In this document: piece by piece, positions 24,501 to 36,400 of the stretch
Position numbering within the stretch: the first letter of the stretch is position 1
Layout: each line of letters begins with the position of its first letter
Assembly (NCBI GenBank): GCA_051294375.1
Contig: JBJCIZ010000239.1
Location: 2,617,476 to 2,681,475 of the forward strand
Direction: 5' to 3'
Source: Paraspadella gotoi
Taxonomy: Eukaryota; Chaetognatha
Length of the DNA: 64,000 bases
The notes under the pieces: model-generated
Told to the model about the DNA's origin: nothing
What the model saw: only the letters and a program-made list of their open reading frames with translations
The model's database searches: none
Program-made: the position numbers and the translations under genes

Positions 24501-26037
24501 CAGTCGACGACGCCACCGCTCAACAATATTCATGAGCCTTCAACTCTGCGCAAAGAAGAATCGTCAAAAGGAACGAACACGGGACCCAATTCCCAAAATA
24601 GGACAATTTTTGATGGCAATTCTCCAAATGACTTGGACCCGGATCGTCGTATTCTCTCGATACCTTCTCCAACCTCTTTAGGCCCTTCATCTTCCGCACA
24701 TTCCCAATTTAAGTCATTTTCCGGATCTTGCGAATCAAACGTCAAAACTCCGACTCCATCTTCCGCAACGACGCGGCACAAAATCCCGTCCTCTTTCTGC
24801 GAAAGGAAAAGGTCGCCTCGTTCGTCGACCACGGAGATTACGATCAAAAATCAGACTCTGGCTTTGGACTTTGGCCCGTCCGAACTTGGCCATAAATCCC
24901 CCGCTTCTTCCCCGCGCTTTCATCGTCATCGACGTCGATCCTCCTTTGGGGATAAGGCCTCTTGCGAGCGGCTCGTGCCTCGATCTGAGGAGCCGATGTC
25001 TAATCGGCATGGATTTGTCGTCAAACCTTACGCTTACTCGGCGCAAGGCCATTCTATGGTAAGGAGGCCGGTTGGTCTTTCTTGAAATTTTTGTAGGATA
25101 GGATGAGATTAAGTTTTTTTTTTTTTTTTTTTTTGGAAAAGATTTGACATCGATAATTTTGTGACGAAAGTTTTCCGTTTAAAACCATCACCTTGGCGGA
25201 AAAACCATGACCAAAAAAAAAATTGTTTTGATTAATTCTAGTTGGAAAGTAAAGGTGACCGCTTTAAATTTAAACATCCGCAAATAACGTGATACAAATA
25301 AAATGATTTGGTCTCGTTTTTTTTTTCAGTATCCGTCCATCCCTTCCCATCAAAACCGTTTCACCATGGACGTCGATTGTCCGATTCGTCCTTGTCACGC
25401 ACCATCTTCTCGTCCTCATCATCCTCCGCCGACGACATACTCTTACCCGTCCGAGTTCGGTCATGTTTGCTCCGCCGCCCTCCCAAATCATTTCCACTCC
25501 AACTTCGGAGCCAGCCCCGCAACTCGCCCCGCTCACGCTCATCTTCCTTATTCTTCTCGTCACTCTCGTCACCCCGACGAGTCCGCCACCGCGGATCACG
25601 TGATACCCGGCGGCGCCGCCGCCGCCGTCGCCGCCAGCAGCCCCGAGGTCCCCCGCCCGTTCGAACTCGACGATCAACTCCTGATCTCCAAAGTTTATCG
25701 AACGATTCGATCGGACGAGGGTTTTCCCGCGGAGGCGTCGTCCACCTCTAATGCGGAGGGAGAGGAAAAGTCCTGGTTAATGGCCGCCTTTCCTCGGAAT
25801 CTCGTCGACGCCGGGGAACTCTTCGAAAGGGGCGAGAAGTCGCAGGATGCGGCTCCGATGAGAAACGTGGACGAAGGAATCGATCCTTCTCGGGCGGAGG
25901 CGCTGGACGGGGTATTTCAGGGACAGAAACGCGGAGAGTCGCCGCTTATTTCCGATGACGACGACGAGAACGGGAATCGACTCGATACTCAACTTACCGC
26001 AATCAACGATTCTTTCGGTTCTCAAGTTTACGTATGA
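18550..26037 (+). CDS. ANKIB1: ANKIB1-like RBR E3 ubiquitin ligase with expanded C-terminal tail
   Basis: Four exons (18550-18950, 19797-20173, 20314-25058, 25330-26037) join to 2076 residues; human ANKIB1 has about 1090. The start MGTASSKF fits an N-myristoylation site. Ankyrin repeats lie in the first 280 residues ('NTPLHLVSQHAMK', 'NSALHYAAASGLVKCVEILV'). RING1 starts near residue 499 (LCEICSEDIP, then CGHSYCRACW). The IBR is near 645 (CGNDHFFCWECLGEPHEPC). RING2 is near 710 (CPSCKSPIQKNEGCNHMKC, with the catalytic cysteine in GCNHM). An Ariadne-type helical region follows. RBR ligases pass ubiquitin through the RING2 cysteine to substrate. The tail has four UIM-like helices (about 998, 1066, 1184 and 1238), then long Gln/Ser/Pro-rich disordered sequence. 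The 4.7-kb exon uses more A/T-ending codons than the flanking exons. Confidence 0.93.
19544..19625 (+). repeat. Intronic dispersed repeat, copy D (ANKIB1 intron 1)
   Basis: A divergent copy of the family at 2461: 'ATGTAAGAGATAGATT', then 'AATGAGATTGAATACATCAATCTC' and 'ATTTGCATATAGTAGTAAAT'. It lies in an 846-bp ANKIB1 intron, same direction as the gene. The TTGCAG-like end has decayed to TATAGTAG. Confidence 0.6.
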
Positions 26038-27182
26038 TCATTCGTGTTTTTTTTTTTCTACTTTTCTATTTAGATATATTACCTGTCATGTATTTATTTT
26101 TAATCGTTTTATACTTGCCTAGTCATTTTAAACATTTTAGCGGTTAACATATTTTTTTTGATTAAAATGAATGCCTTTTTATTTTGCAAGCCTTTGCCAG
26201 ATAAGAGCGAAGGTTTAATCTAATTGAACGAATAATTTAAGCTATCAAACTTCTTATTTGTACAGTTTCGTAGTGAAAAGCCTTGTTCGGAAAGTCATGA
26301 AACCTAAAACCTAAAACCTAATTCACTCAGTGCGGTTGGTCGCATGGAATTTCAATTTTATCGTTGTGTGAAATTGGAATTAATTTTAGACATTTGTGTA
26401 AAGTGTAATTCTACCGTGCATGAAATTCTTTTTTTTTTCTTTTGGGACATGGAACAATAAGAGTTTTTAGAGAGAATTAAATTAGGCGAGTTGGTTCTCA
26501 ACTTTTATACCTATTAGTATGGCAAATGAGCGGTGTTCATTAACTTGTGTGGTTTTTTCAATCGAATATTTAAATTGAATATTTAAATTTAACTTAAATT
26601 AATTTTTTTTATTAAATTGCTCCAAATTCGTCACTTCATTGGTGAGATAATTTTAAATTTTCAGTTTATTAAGTTTTAATTTTACAATGTCACAATATTG
26701 AAACCTAATTTTAGTTTAAACATTTTGCTTGTTTGGACATACAAAAAAAAAATTATTATTATTGTTTATATCTTCCAAAGATTTTTTGAAATATTTTGAA
26801 AATTAGCCGAGGACTCGCTTTAATATCATTAGAAAACAATGGCTTTTTAAAAAAAATTTATAGAAATAAATTGATGCTTTTAATATTAAAATGGTTCTCT
26901 GATTTTGTACTCCTTCCTACTATGCATTTTCTCATTATACAAATCTCCCATTTACTGTTAAAACCTCACAAAAAAAAAGGCTTGTGGTTTTTTGCCTCGT
27001 TCGCACTCTAGTCACTTTTAGTTAATATTACTGGAAACCTTCGTCTAAAATGTGATTATTTTTTTTCTCAGCCAAAAAAAAAAAAAAAACTTTTTGACTA
27101 TGACGCTCACCAAAATTAACCCGGTTTACCTAAAAATAACTTTATGGCGGTTCTCTTAAACTAGAGACGAGAAAAAAGAAAG
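26038..27182. other. Intergenic spacer ANKIB1 - MED23
   Basis: About 1.1 kb, AT-rich with A and T runs. Three copies of CCTAAAA occur at about 26300-26325. A T run ending CTCAG near 27071 could be a 5'UTR acceptor. No coding region is supported. Confidence 0.45.
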
Positions 27183-30100
27183 ATGACGCTCTTGGGCGAT
27201 CTCTCCCAGGGACCGAGTTCCGTCAACTCGGTGAACCCGTGGGACGAGCAAGTGGCTAAACTGGTGGAAGAGCTCCTCGGGGTGGTCGGCATCGAAGAGG
27301 CTTTCTGCGGATTCGTGAAACAAAACGAAGAGAATGAGCGCAATAAACTCGCGGGACCCTTGAACTGCTTCCGGTCATTCTGGTCTTCCAAGATTCAACA
27401 CTTGGGCCAAGAGGAACACGACAAGGTCCTCAAGATCTTCGTCCACGCGGCGTCGCGTCAACGAAGTCAGCGGCGCAGCTCCTTTCTCTTTCAACTCCTC
27501 GATCGGATGATCGAGAGCGGGGGGATTCCAGCTCGAAGCGCCTGCGATTCCTTGTTGCAAAATGAGAACCTCACTTACGAAAATTCCCACGTCTGGTCTC
27601 TCACGTTCAAAATAATCCGGAAGCATATCGGTGAGAATGCGTTTCATTTGTGGTTTTTAATGCAGGAAGTATTAAAGACCAACGACTGAATTGTTAAGTG
27701 ACCATGTAAGAGATGATTATTTAATATGATCTTGAATGAGATTGAATCTCTCAATCTCATTTACATATTGCAGTATTAAATCTAAATGTGTCTAATTTCA
27801 TTTTGGATTTTGATATTAGTTCTGTTTCATGGTTTTCTAGTAGCTAAATATAGTCTTTAGCAATGTTAATGATTAACATGAGTCATAGTAATATTTTAAC
27901 TAATTATTCTCTTCTGAGATTGCTTGTTTCTGTAAGGAACTTTGCGTTCTGTTTGGAAGACCTAGTCCTAAAGTATTATAAGTTTTATTTCTTTATACGT
28001 ATTTAGTATATAAATAGCTACATAATCTCCATTCTCAAGGTGGCGTCGATTACAAAGGATGCCGAGATTTTCTTCGCGCAATCTTAGAGCGAGCTCAACA
28101 GATTCCTGACGTTGAAAACGTATCCATCATGGAACAATTGAACGCTCTTGAGGAAGTAAGGGCATCGAGCGTATTCGTCATCTTCCAATGTATGAAATTT
28201 CGTTACCAAACCTTTTTTCAGGTAGTTGCGTATTTGCTGGATCGCAACTCTTGTTTGTTGCCCGCCTACTTCAGCGTCAACGAGATCACCAAAATGTGGA
28301 GCAAAGAACGAGCCTGCCTTCATTGGAAACTGAGCCAAAGATTAGCGAGGTCTGTTCATCGATTGACTCCGTTTTTCGTGAACGTTAATCCAAATAAAAT
28401 GTATCGTTATTAATGATTCATTGATTCAGCTTCGTTCAATCGTTTCGTTCCGTCGCACAAATGGTGACTTGCGTCGGGCGCCAGCATCTTCTTCCGGTCA
28501 TCGGGCATTCGACGATGACTAGCAACGTTTGGAAGCTGCAACCCAACGGTCCGGCGGCCCTTACTTTTACCTACCAAGGTATTTTAAACGATGGGAAAGG
28601 TGAAGAAAGAAGAATAGGGGGGAAAAATTTCTTTTTCCTCGAATTTTTAGGTCCTCTCCCTTACAAAGAGAGTCTTTACGAACCTCAAACGAAACTCCTT
28701 CGATTCGTTTTGGAACAACCCTATTCTCGGGATATGGTAAGGCACAGCTAATCATTGTGTAAGAGATGATTATTTGATATGATCTTAAATCTCATTTACA
28801 TATTGCATTATTAAATCTAAAACTAAATGTGTCTATTTTAGTATAGTACTTCTTAGTAAATGCTTATCCTATCTGAGGCAAACATACCCTCGTATAATTG
28901 TGTCCGTTAACCGTGTCGCGATTGGCTTCCCTTAGGTTTCATTAATGATGTCCTTAAACAAAGCGCAAAAAGTTCGGTGCACTGCGTTGGAGGATCAGCT
29001 GGTGGAAGCCTTGGTCGAGGCTATGAAGCAGACGGCGGCCCAAGACTCCGTTTCCACTGATTCTAGCAAAGGTTGCGTTTAAAGGTTTAAAGGTTTACAT
29101 CTTTTGAAAACTTTATATGTATCGGATTGACTCTTCTTTCTTTGTTACAGACGATGATCTCTTTCGACGTTTGCATTGGCAACATCTCGGTTCTCAATTA
29201 ATTCATTTCGTTCTTTTCCAATTCACGTCGTTTCCCCATATGGTCAATTCTCTGTATAAAAAGTTAGAGACTATCATAAAGGTGTGAATATAATTTTTCC
29301 CGCCTTAGATCATTTAAATAATGATTTCATTGTAATATTAAATAATTATTAATCGATCTAAAGGAAGAGGAGGTCTCAAAAAGCGTCTCTTCAAATGGTT
29401 CGACCAGCATCCGATCCGGGAGACAGCATCTCATGTGGGTTCTCCTTCAGGTTTGCATTCTGAAATAATGTCAGTATGGACTATATATGCTGTATCCTGT
29501 ATAACTCGATGTCCATTGACAACGCCCTTTTCGACTTTACAGTTCATATCTGGCAGCATTCAAAAAAATATGCTTCAAGACTTTTTGCCCGTTTTGCGGT
29601 TGTACGACCTCTTGTATCCGGAGACCGAAGCCATCAGCGTCCCGGATTTCAATCAATCCGAGTCGGCCAATTTGATGGCAATCACCTGCATTTGGATTCA
29701 TCTGCAGAAAAAGGCGCAGAGCGACAACATTCGCCTCCAGCGCTCCATCCCGCCCGCCCTTAAAAATCATCTAGAATTCCTGCAAACTTACACGAAGAAG
29801 GTTGGGAAAATGACGCTGCCCACCACCGACTTTCGTATTTGTCTCCTCTGCAACGCTTACAGCACCAACACTGAACTCTTCAACACTCCTATGACTCACC
29901 TCATCAAAACTATCTACGACACTAACAAGGCGAATCTGCAGATGCCCGGACCCGGAAGCGACGTTCCCGGGTCCAGTTGTATCGCTTCTAGTCCATCTCA
30001 GCCTTTGTCAATGGCGCTCTTGGATTCTCTCACTGTTCATGCCAAGATGAGCCTCATACACAGTATTGTGTCTAAAGTCATGGTACTAGGTGAGTCGATG

Positions 30101-30380
30101 TGAATGAAGCTTTATAGTTGAACGAGCTTGATTCGTTACAATTTTTTACTAAATAAATTTTTAATTTCCTTCATTTTTTCTCCCTCCCTTCTCTTCAGCT
30201 CAAACTAAAACGGGCATCTCCTTGTCCCCATCTCTTGTCGAGACGTATTCCCGATTATTAGTTTATACCGAAATCGAATCGCTGGGCATCAAAGGCTTCA
30301 TTTCTCAAGTTTTACCGAAAATATCCAACGCACAAGCAAGTTTTTTTTATTGTATATTGATAAAAAATTTAAGAAAAGAC

Positions 30381-30434
<54 letters not shown>

Positions 30435-33400
30435 GGCGTGGGGTATCCTTCATACGTTGATTGAAATTTTTGCGTACAAATTTCATCACATTGGCCCGCA
30501 CTACCGAATACAACTTCTTCACCAGTTGCATTCTTTATCTAGCGTCATTCACCACAATTTAAATCAGCTTCACATCTGCGCTGAATCCGCGGTATTAAGG
30601 TATAAAAGAGTAATCAAAATGAAATAAAAAATTTGTTTCAGGTATCTGCGGCTGTCAGTATTCATTATACAGCATTCAACGAATTTTTTTTTCTTAAATT
30701 AAGTTTAAAAAAAAAAGATCCCGAAAAAAGGAAAATCAACTTTCCTTAAAGTTTCAAGAAATCGTCCTGCAGAGTTCCCGTCTGGTATGCCTTGACGCGA
30801 ACTGGATGAAGTGTATTGAAATCTGGGTGCTCCAAAGAATACTGTAAAAAATCGAAAAATAGTTTTAATAAAAACGTTTTATAGATAATAGCGTTTTCAG
30901 AACTTGCCTTGATCTTTTCCTGGTATTCCTTTTCTCGTTGGAGACAGTGCAAGTACAATCTTTCTTCTTCTTTCTTTTGGTTTTCGTCCAACTGGCCATT
31001 GTAATCAATCTGCTGTTCCAAGTCGTGCTTGTGACATTCGTCCCTGCGTTTCAGAACGAGAATCGGTGTCGTCGCGGCGTTGGAGTTGCTCGTGGTTTTC
31101 TCGATCTGACCTGTGACGACGATCTGCGGCCTTTTTCCTTTCCAGAGCGAGGCTTTCCTCTATCGCCTCCCAGTTCTCTTTGGCTTCGATCTCCGATTGT
31201 TTCTTTCTCTCCTTTTCTTTCTCCGCTTGGTTGGCGATCGCTTCGTTCCAAGAACCAACCGTTTCCTAATTTGTTATTTGTTCATTGATTTAGCAAGTCA
31301 ACAATCATTGTCTTTTCGCTCGTTTTATTCTTTGGGGGTCATAAGCTTAAAAATTAAAAGAGTGGTTTTTTTTCGATGTAACTTTACCGTTTGAAGTCTG
31401 CAGCGCCGATCTTTGTTTCGCTGCCACTCAGCTTCACGAACTTGCCTCGCGCGTTCCATTTCTTTTTCCGCCAACACACCGATTTTGGCGTCCTCACATT
31501 CGCGTTGTTCTTTTAACGCCTTCTGATATTCCGAGTACCTATTTTATTTATATTTTAACGTTTAAAAAGTGAAAAAAAAGATTTGGATCATACTCTCGGC
31601 AAAGCTTACGTATCCAGCTCCTCCTTAATTCGCGCTTTATTGGCTATTAATCCCAGTCTTTCCTCCTCCAATTCCCTCTTTATTCGCTCCACCATCTCCG
31701 TGTCCATTTTCAATTCCTCCAGCTGCTTTTGACACTCTCTCCTCGCCGCCATTTTGCGAATCACTCCCAACTCCCGTCGGTAGTCGGACAACCGCTTCTC
31801 CTCCTTAATCTTTTCCGTTATCTGCTCTAGCTTCATGATCTCCTCCTGCTCTTGGAGTAGACAGGCTGCGAAGGGTGATTTAAACGAACCAAGATTAGGA
31901 GAAAAAAAAACTCTTTGGCAATTCTTTCCTCTGAAGATGGGTATCTGGCTAAAGGTAGGTTCTGGCTAGTCTCTCATTAGGTAAAAGAGGTAAGTAAGGT
32001 GTATCTTGCTTTTTTCCCCATCGCGAAGACTCACCCTCTTCCTCTTCTTCTTTTTTTCTCTCCGCTTCCCTCCTCATGCCGGCGGTGTTGGAATTGCGGA
32101 CCTCTTCGGCCCAGGCTTTTAATTTGCTCTGCCTCATCGTTTGTTCCCTCACCTCCCGCTCCTCCTTGACCAGTCTGTCTTCCTCCCACTGTTTGGCCCA
32201 CATGGCATCCATTCTTTCTTCTTCCCGTTTTTTCTCCTTGTTCCTCTCTATTAAGACGAGATTGTCGGCGGCGTTTGCCATCTCGAATCGATGTCTCAAC
32301 GCCCCGCGCATGTCGTCGCAGTTTCGACTTATAAAAATTAGGGGGAAAAAATTTGGAAAAAAATGTAAGGTTAGTATTAATTTTTCATCTAGTTTTATAA
32401 TATTAATATATACTAATTCTTTTTACGATGTCATTTATGCTTACTTACGTGGCAAACAATATAAATATATATTTATTTAAAATTTAAATATATTTTCCTT
32501 AACTTGTATGGAGATATGTTTTACCGAAATTGCGCCTCGTATCTACTAGCGACGTCGCCCATTCGTTTCTCTTCTCGTTTTGCGCGAAATTCGTTGGCTC
32601 TCGCTCGCATTTTCGCTTGTCGTTCCAGTGGAGTTTCTTTTCCTTTATCCATTTCTTTTACCTGGTGATGATCGTCGCCGTTGCTCAACGAAGCAATAGT
32701 AGCTTTTTTTAAAATAACCTTTTCAACTTACTTGCTCAGCCTCTTCTTCCATGAGCATGTTTCTAAGGCTTTCTCTCCTGACTTCCAGCTTAATCATGTC
32801 GCCCAGTCTCATTTTGGTCACTTCTCTCACGATGTTCTTCTTGAACATCTTCTTACTAAGATTATCCTCGAACTCATAGCGTAAATCCTCATAGGCTTTA
32901 AGTTTTCGGGCTCTTTCCAGGTTCTCCAGGTATATAGCCTCGTCGTTTCTCGCCCTTAAAAAGAGAGGATTAACTTGTTACAATAACCAACTCAATGACA
33001 AAATATTCTCACAGACTTCATCTTGGCGGCGAGTAAACAAGTGTTAGGCTTCTTGGCGATGAGGGCGTAGGAGCCCGGCTGGGCCCCTTGAACCAGGCGA
33101 GGCTTCTCCGGAGGTTCCTTCCTCTTGACGAGTCCATCTTCTGTGCAAAACATTTTTGTTTTTGGTAGAGAACGAGAACCGTGGAGGATATAGTCTTTTA
33201 AATCGCTTTTACCCTAATTTTCGCTGAGATTTGAGAAAAGTTTTTCGAGTGATTTTAGATCTTGTCGGTTATTCTTATAGTCTATTTATTAGCTAAACTT
33301 TTTGAACTTAAATTTTGAAATATTTTTTTAAGATTATGAAATTTGATTTTTAGGCTTTTAACCGGATTGGGTTCTGCCGAAGTTCAGCCGCAATTATCCA

Positions 33401-36400
33401 GATTATTTTCGGATATGAGGTGAGAAACATCGAGTAATAATTCCGTCATTAAATAAAAAATTTAGATTTCGTTTAAAGTTTGATCAATTTAGATTTCTAA
33501 TTTTCTTTGTAGAGAATCGCGTCCGTTGTCCCTAATATCTCCCGATTCCGAGGAACTCAATCGGGTGTTGGTTTTGACCCTTGCTCGAGCGATGCACGTG
33601 ACCGGAAGCGAAGCCGCCGGCTCGGTCTGGATGAAGGAGTTTCTGTCCGCCATCAAATCAAGCACGCCTCACGCCTGGTCGCAGCACACTCTTTCCGCTT
33701 TTCCTCAAGCGTTGCAAGACTTTTTTCAGGTTAGTACCTCGACTACCTTCATACGTCTATGAGGGGAGGGCGGTGGACTTACCACCTAGAAATACAAAGA
33801 ACGCTTTTGCTTAAAGTAAATAAATGATATAAAATATCCGCAATTTGACTCTGTAGTATCTGGGAAAATCGCAGGTGCGGAAAAAGCGAGCAAAAGATGT
33901 AAACGGGGACATTTCTTTCATTCAAGGCGAACACTGTTCCCAAAGAAAATCGACTACAACTTAAAAAAGTTGTGGAGGACGACTACAGAAAATGGAAGGC
34001 GGGAATCGCGGGCAGCATGAATGAAATGGATTTGATCAATAACTTCTCGGGTTAATTTTAATCCTCGTTGCCAATCGTAATAATTTTGTTATGGTGAGAC
34101 GACTGTATTTAAATCGTTCATTTTCAGGTACAAACCCTGGTTCTACGTTTCTTTGCGTCATTTTCAAGTCGATGGTGGATGGAGACCGTTTGAATGCGAC
34201 CGTTTACAGGGTTCTCGAAAGAATCGGTAAGTTAGAAATGTAAAGATCGCGACGAGATCCCGTTTGTTGCCATAATGATACATTTTTGTTCAGGAGCAAA
34301 AGGGATGATGGTCCACATTCGGACTTTAGCCGATTTTTTGGTAACGCATTTTTCTGGGGCCATGGGAAGCCAAGATCCTCTACTGAACAAATACATGGAG
34401 TGCCTGAACCAAATGATTTGGAAATACAATATCGTGCCGATGGAACGACTGATTCTTGTTCTTTCCATTCGGTTTTACGAAGCGAATGAAGCCCAGGTGA
34501 ACAAAAAAAAATATAAATATATTGATAGTAAATTGTAAAAAAAAAGATATTGTGAGAATAATCATAACTTATCATCTGATTAGCTGTTTACCGTTAAATT
34601 ATCCTGGGCAGATCCGGCAATCTTTGTTCAAACCCTTGTCCCGTAATCCGGCTCCGGTTTTTCTCACAAGTTCATTTATTTTAATTTACAGGTCTCCTTT
34701 TATACGATACTTAACATCTTAAAGACCTCAGAATTCTCATCGAGAGTAACGGACCTGACTAAGGATTTGTCTCCTCAACATTGGTTGCAGGTGAAATATA
34801 ATAATTTTATTTATAATAATAATAATAATAATAATAATTTTAATTATTTTATTTAGGATGATTGGCACGAGAAGCATCTGAATTACCACCAGAAGTATCC
34901 CGATCGATTTTTTCACGAGGGATTGCAACTCGCCGTCGGATTGAATCCGCAACAAACTTACCTGCCGACTTATTACGGAAACGTTTGCTTCAGACTTTTT
35001 CCCGTCCTCGACGTCGTTCTGCATCGTTTTATCGAGATGACGCCGAGTGAGTTTTCATGCTCGCATTTTTCCGCAACTTTAGTCTTTGGCCTGTTATTAT
35101 TTATACTTGTTGACAAATATTTTTTTGTTGCTGCAATGTTACTTTTTATCTGATATTTTCTAATTTTTATTTTAGACACGCGTCATCTTCTCGAAAATTT
35201 TCTCGATGTCGTCGGCCCACTTTTCAAGTTTCACGAAAAACCCATCACATATCTATACAATACTCTTCATTATTACGATAAAAAGCTTAAAAGGTAAACT
35301 GTGAACTTTAACCTTAAACGTAACGGCGCAATTGGGTTTCCTTACCCAAATTCTTTTCATCTCCAGCCAACCGGGTCTGCGCAAAAAACTTGTCGTTTCC
35401 ATCCTTTCAAACGCTCAACGTGACCCCAAACAACCCTACTGGTGCCTCTCCGAAACATTCGTCCAAAAATACATCCGAGTCCAAACCTCCGGCACCTCGG
35501 AACGGACGACGTCCGGCCCCGATTCCTGGGACCCTGACATGGATTATTATCTTCAACTCGTGTCCCGATTGGTCGACACGCTCGACGGGCGCCGCCCACC
35601 GCCTTTCCCCGACGCTGATTGGCGCTTCAACGAGTTTCCCAACGCCGCCTCGCACGCTCTCTACTCGGTCGCGGTGGAACTGATGGCGTCGCCGACGACG
35701 GAGAGCAAGCAAGTCTCCAAGTCCTTGATGAACCTCGTCCTGAGACACCACCTCAAAATCCCGCGGCGCGCCATTGGAGTCTTCATGAATGTTGTGGGGT
35801 TGACGTTGACGTCGCTACCGGATTCCTTCCTTAACGCCTTGGACGACGAGATTGTGGAGATGGTCAAACACCCCTTTTTGAAGGACGTGAGTTTAATTTA
35901 TATATAATATAAATTTTGAAATGAATATGTAAGACGGTTGCAATCATTGCATTTTTGTCTCTTTAGTTTTACCAAGAATTCTTTGGCCTCGTTGAACCTT
36001 CGACCTCCAACGAATCGCCCATCAATCGCCAAGCGCAAGCGATGTTCGAGCTCTTTGACTTTGAGACGGCGCACGCGATGTTCGCCGAGACCCCCGTCGC
36101 TTCCTTTCTCGCGTTGGCGCACGCGGTCTGGCAACACGCGTCCATCGGCCAATTGAGCCATATTCCTCAGCTTTTGAAAGACTTGGTAAGTAAATAATGA
36201 GAAATCCCTTGCATATTTTTTTTGTTGAATTTCCCTCATTCTCGTTCTCACGAAAATTGTCTTCAGGTTAAGCCCATAATCGAGACAGAGGCTCAATTCC
36301 TTTTCATCTGTCACCTCGTTGGCCCGCTGCTGCAGCGATTCCATCACGAGCGAACGCGTTGCATCATGGAACTCACCCTCGCCCTCTACGAACTCCTCGT

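Noticed and set aside
26299-26325. (CCTAAAA)3 as an interstitial telomere repeat
   Set aside because: Only three imperfect copies and not a standard animal telomere unit; chance simple sequence is more likely.
26796-27011. 71-codon + frame before MED23
   Set aside because: AT-rich, hydrophobic composition typical of random translation of spacer DNA; no homology or splice sites.
30381-30435. Leu/Ile homopolymer frames over the TTA repeat
   Set aside because: Microsatellite translation inside an intron of MED23.
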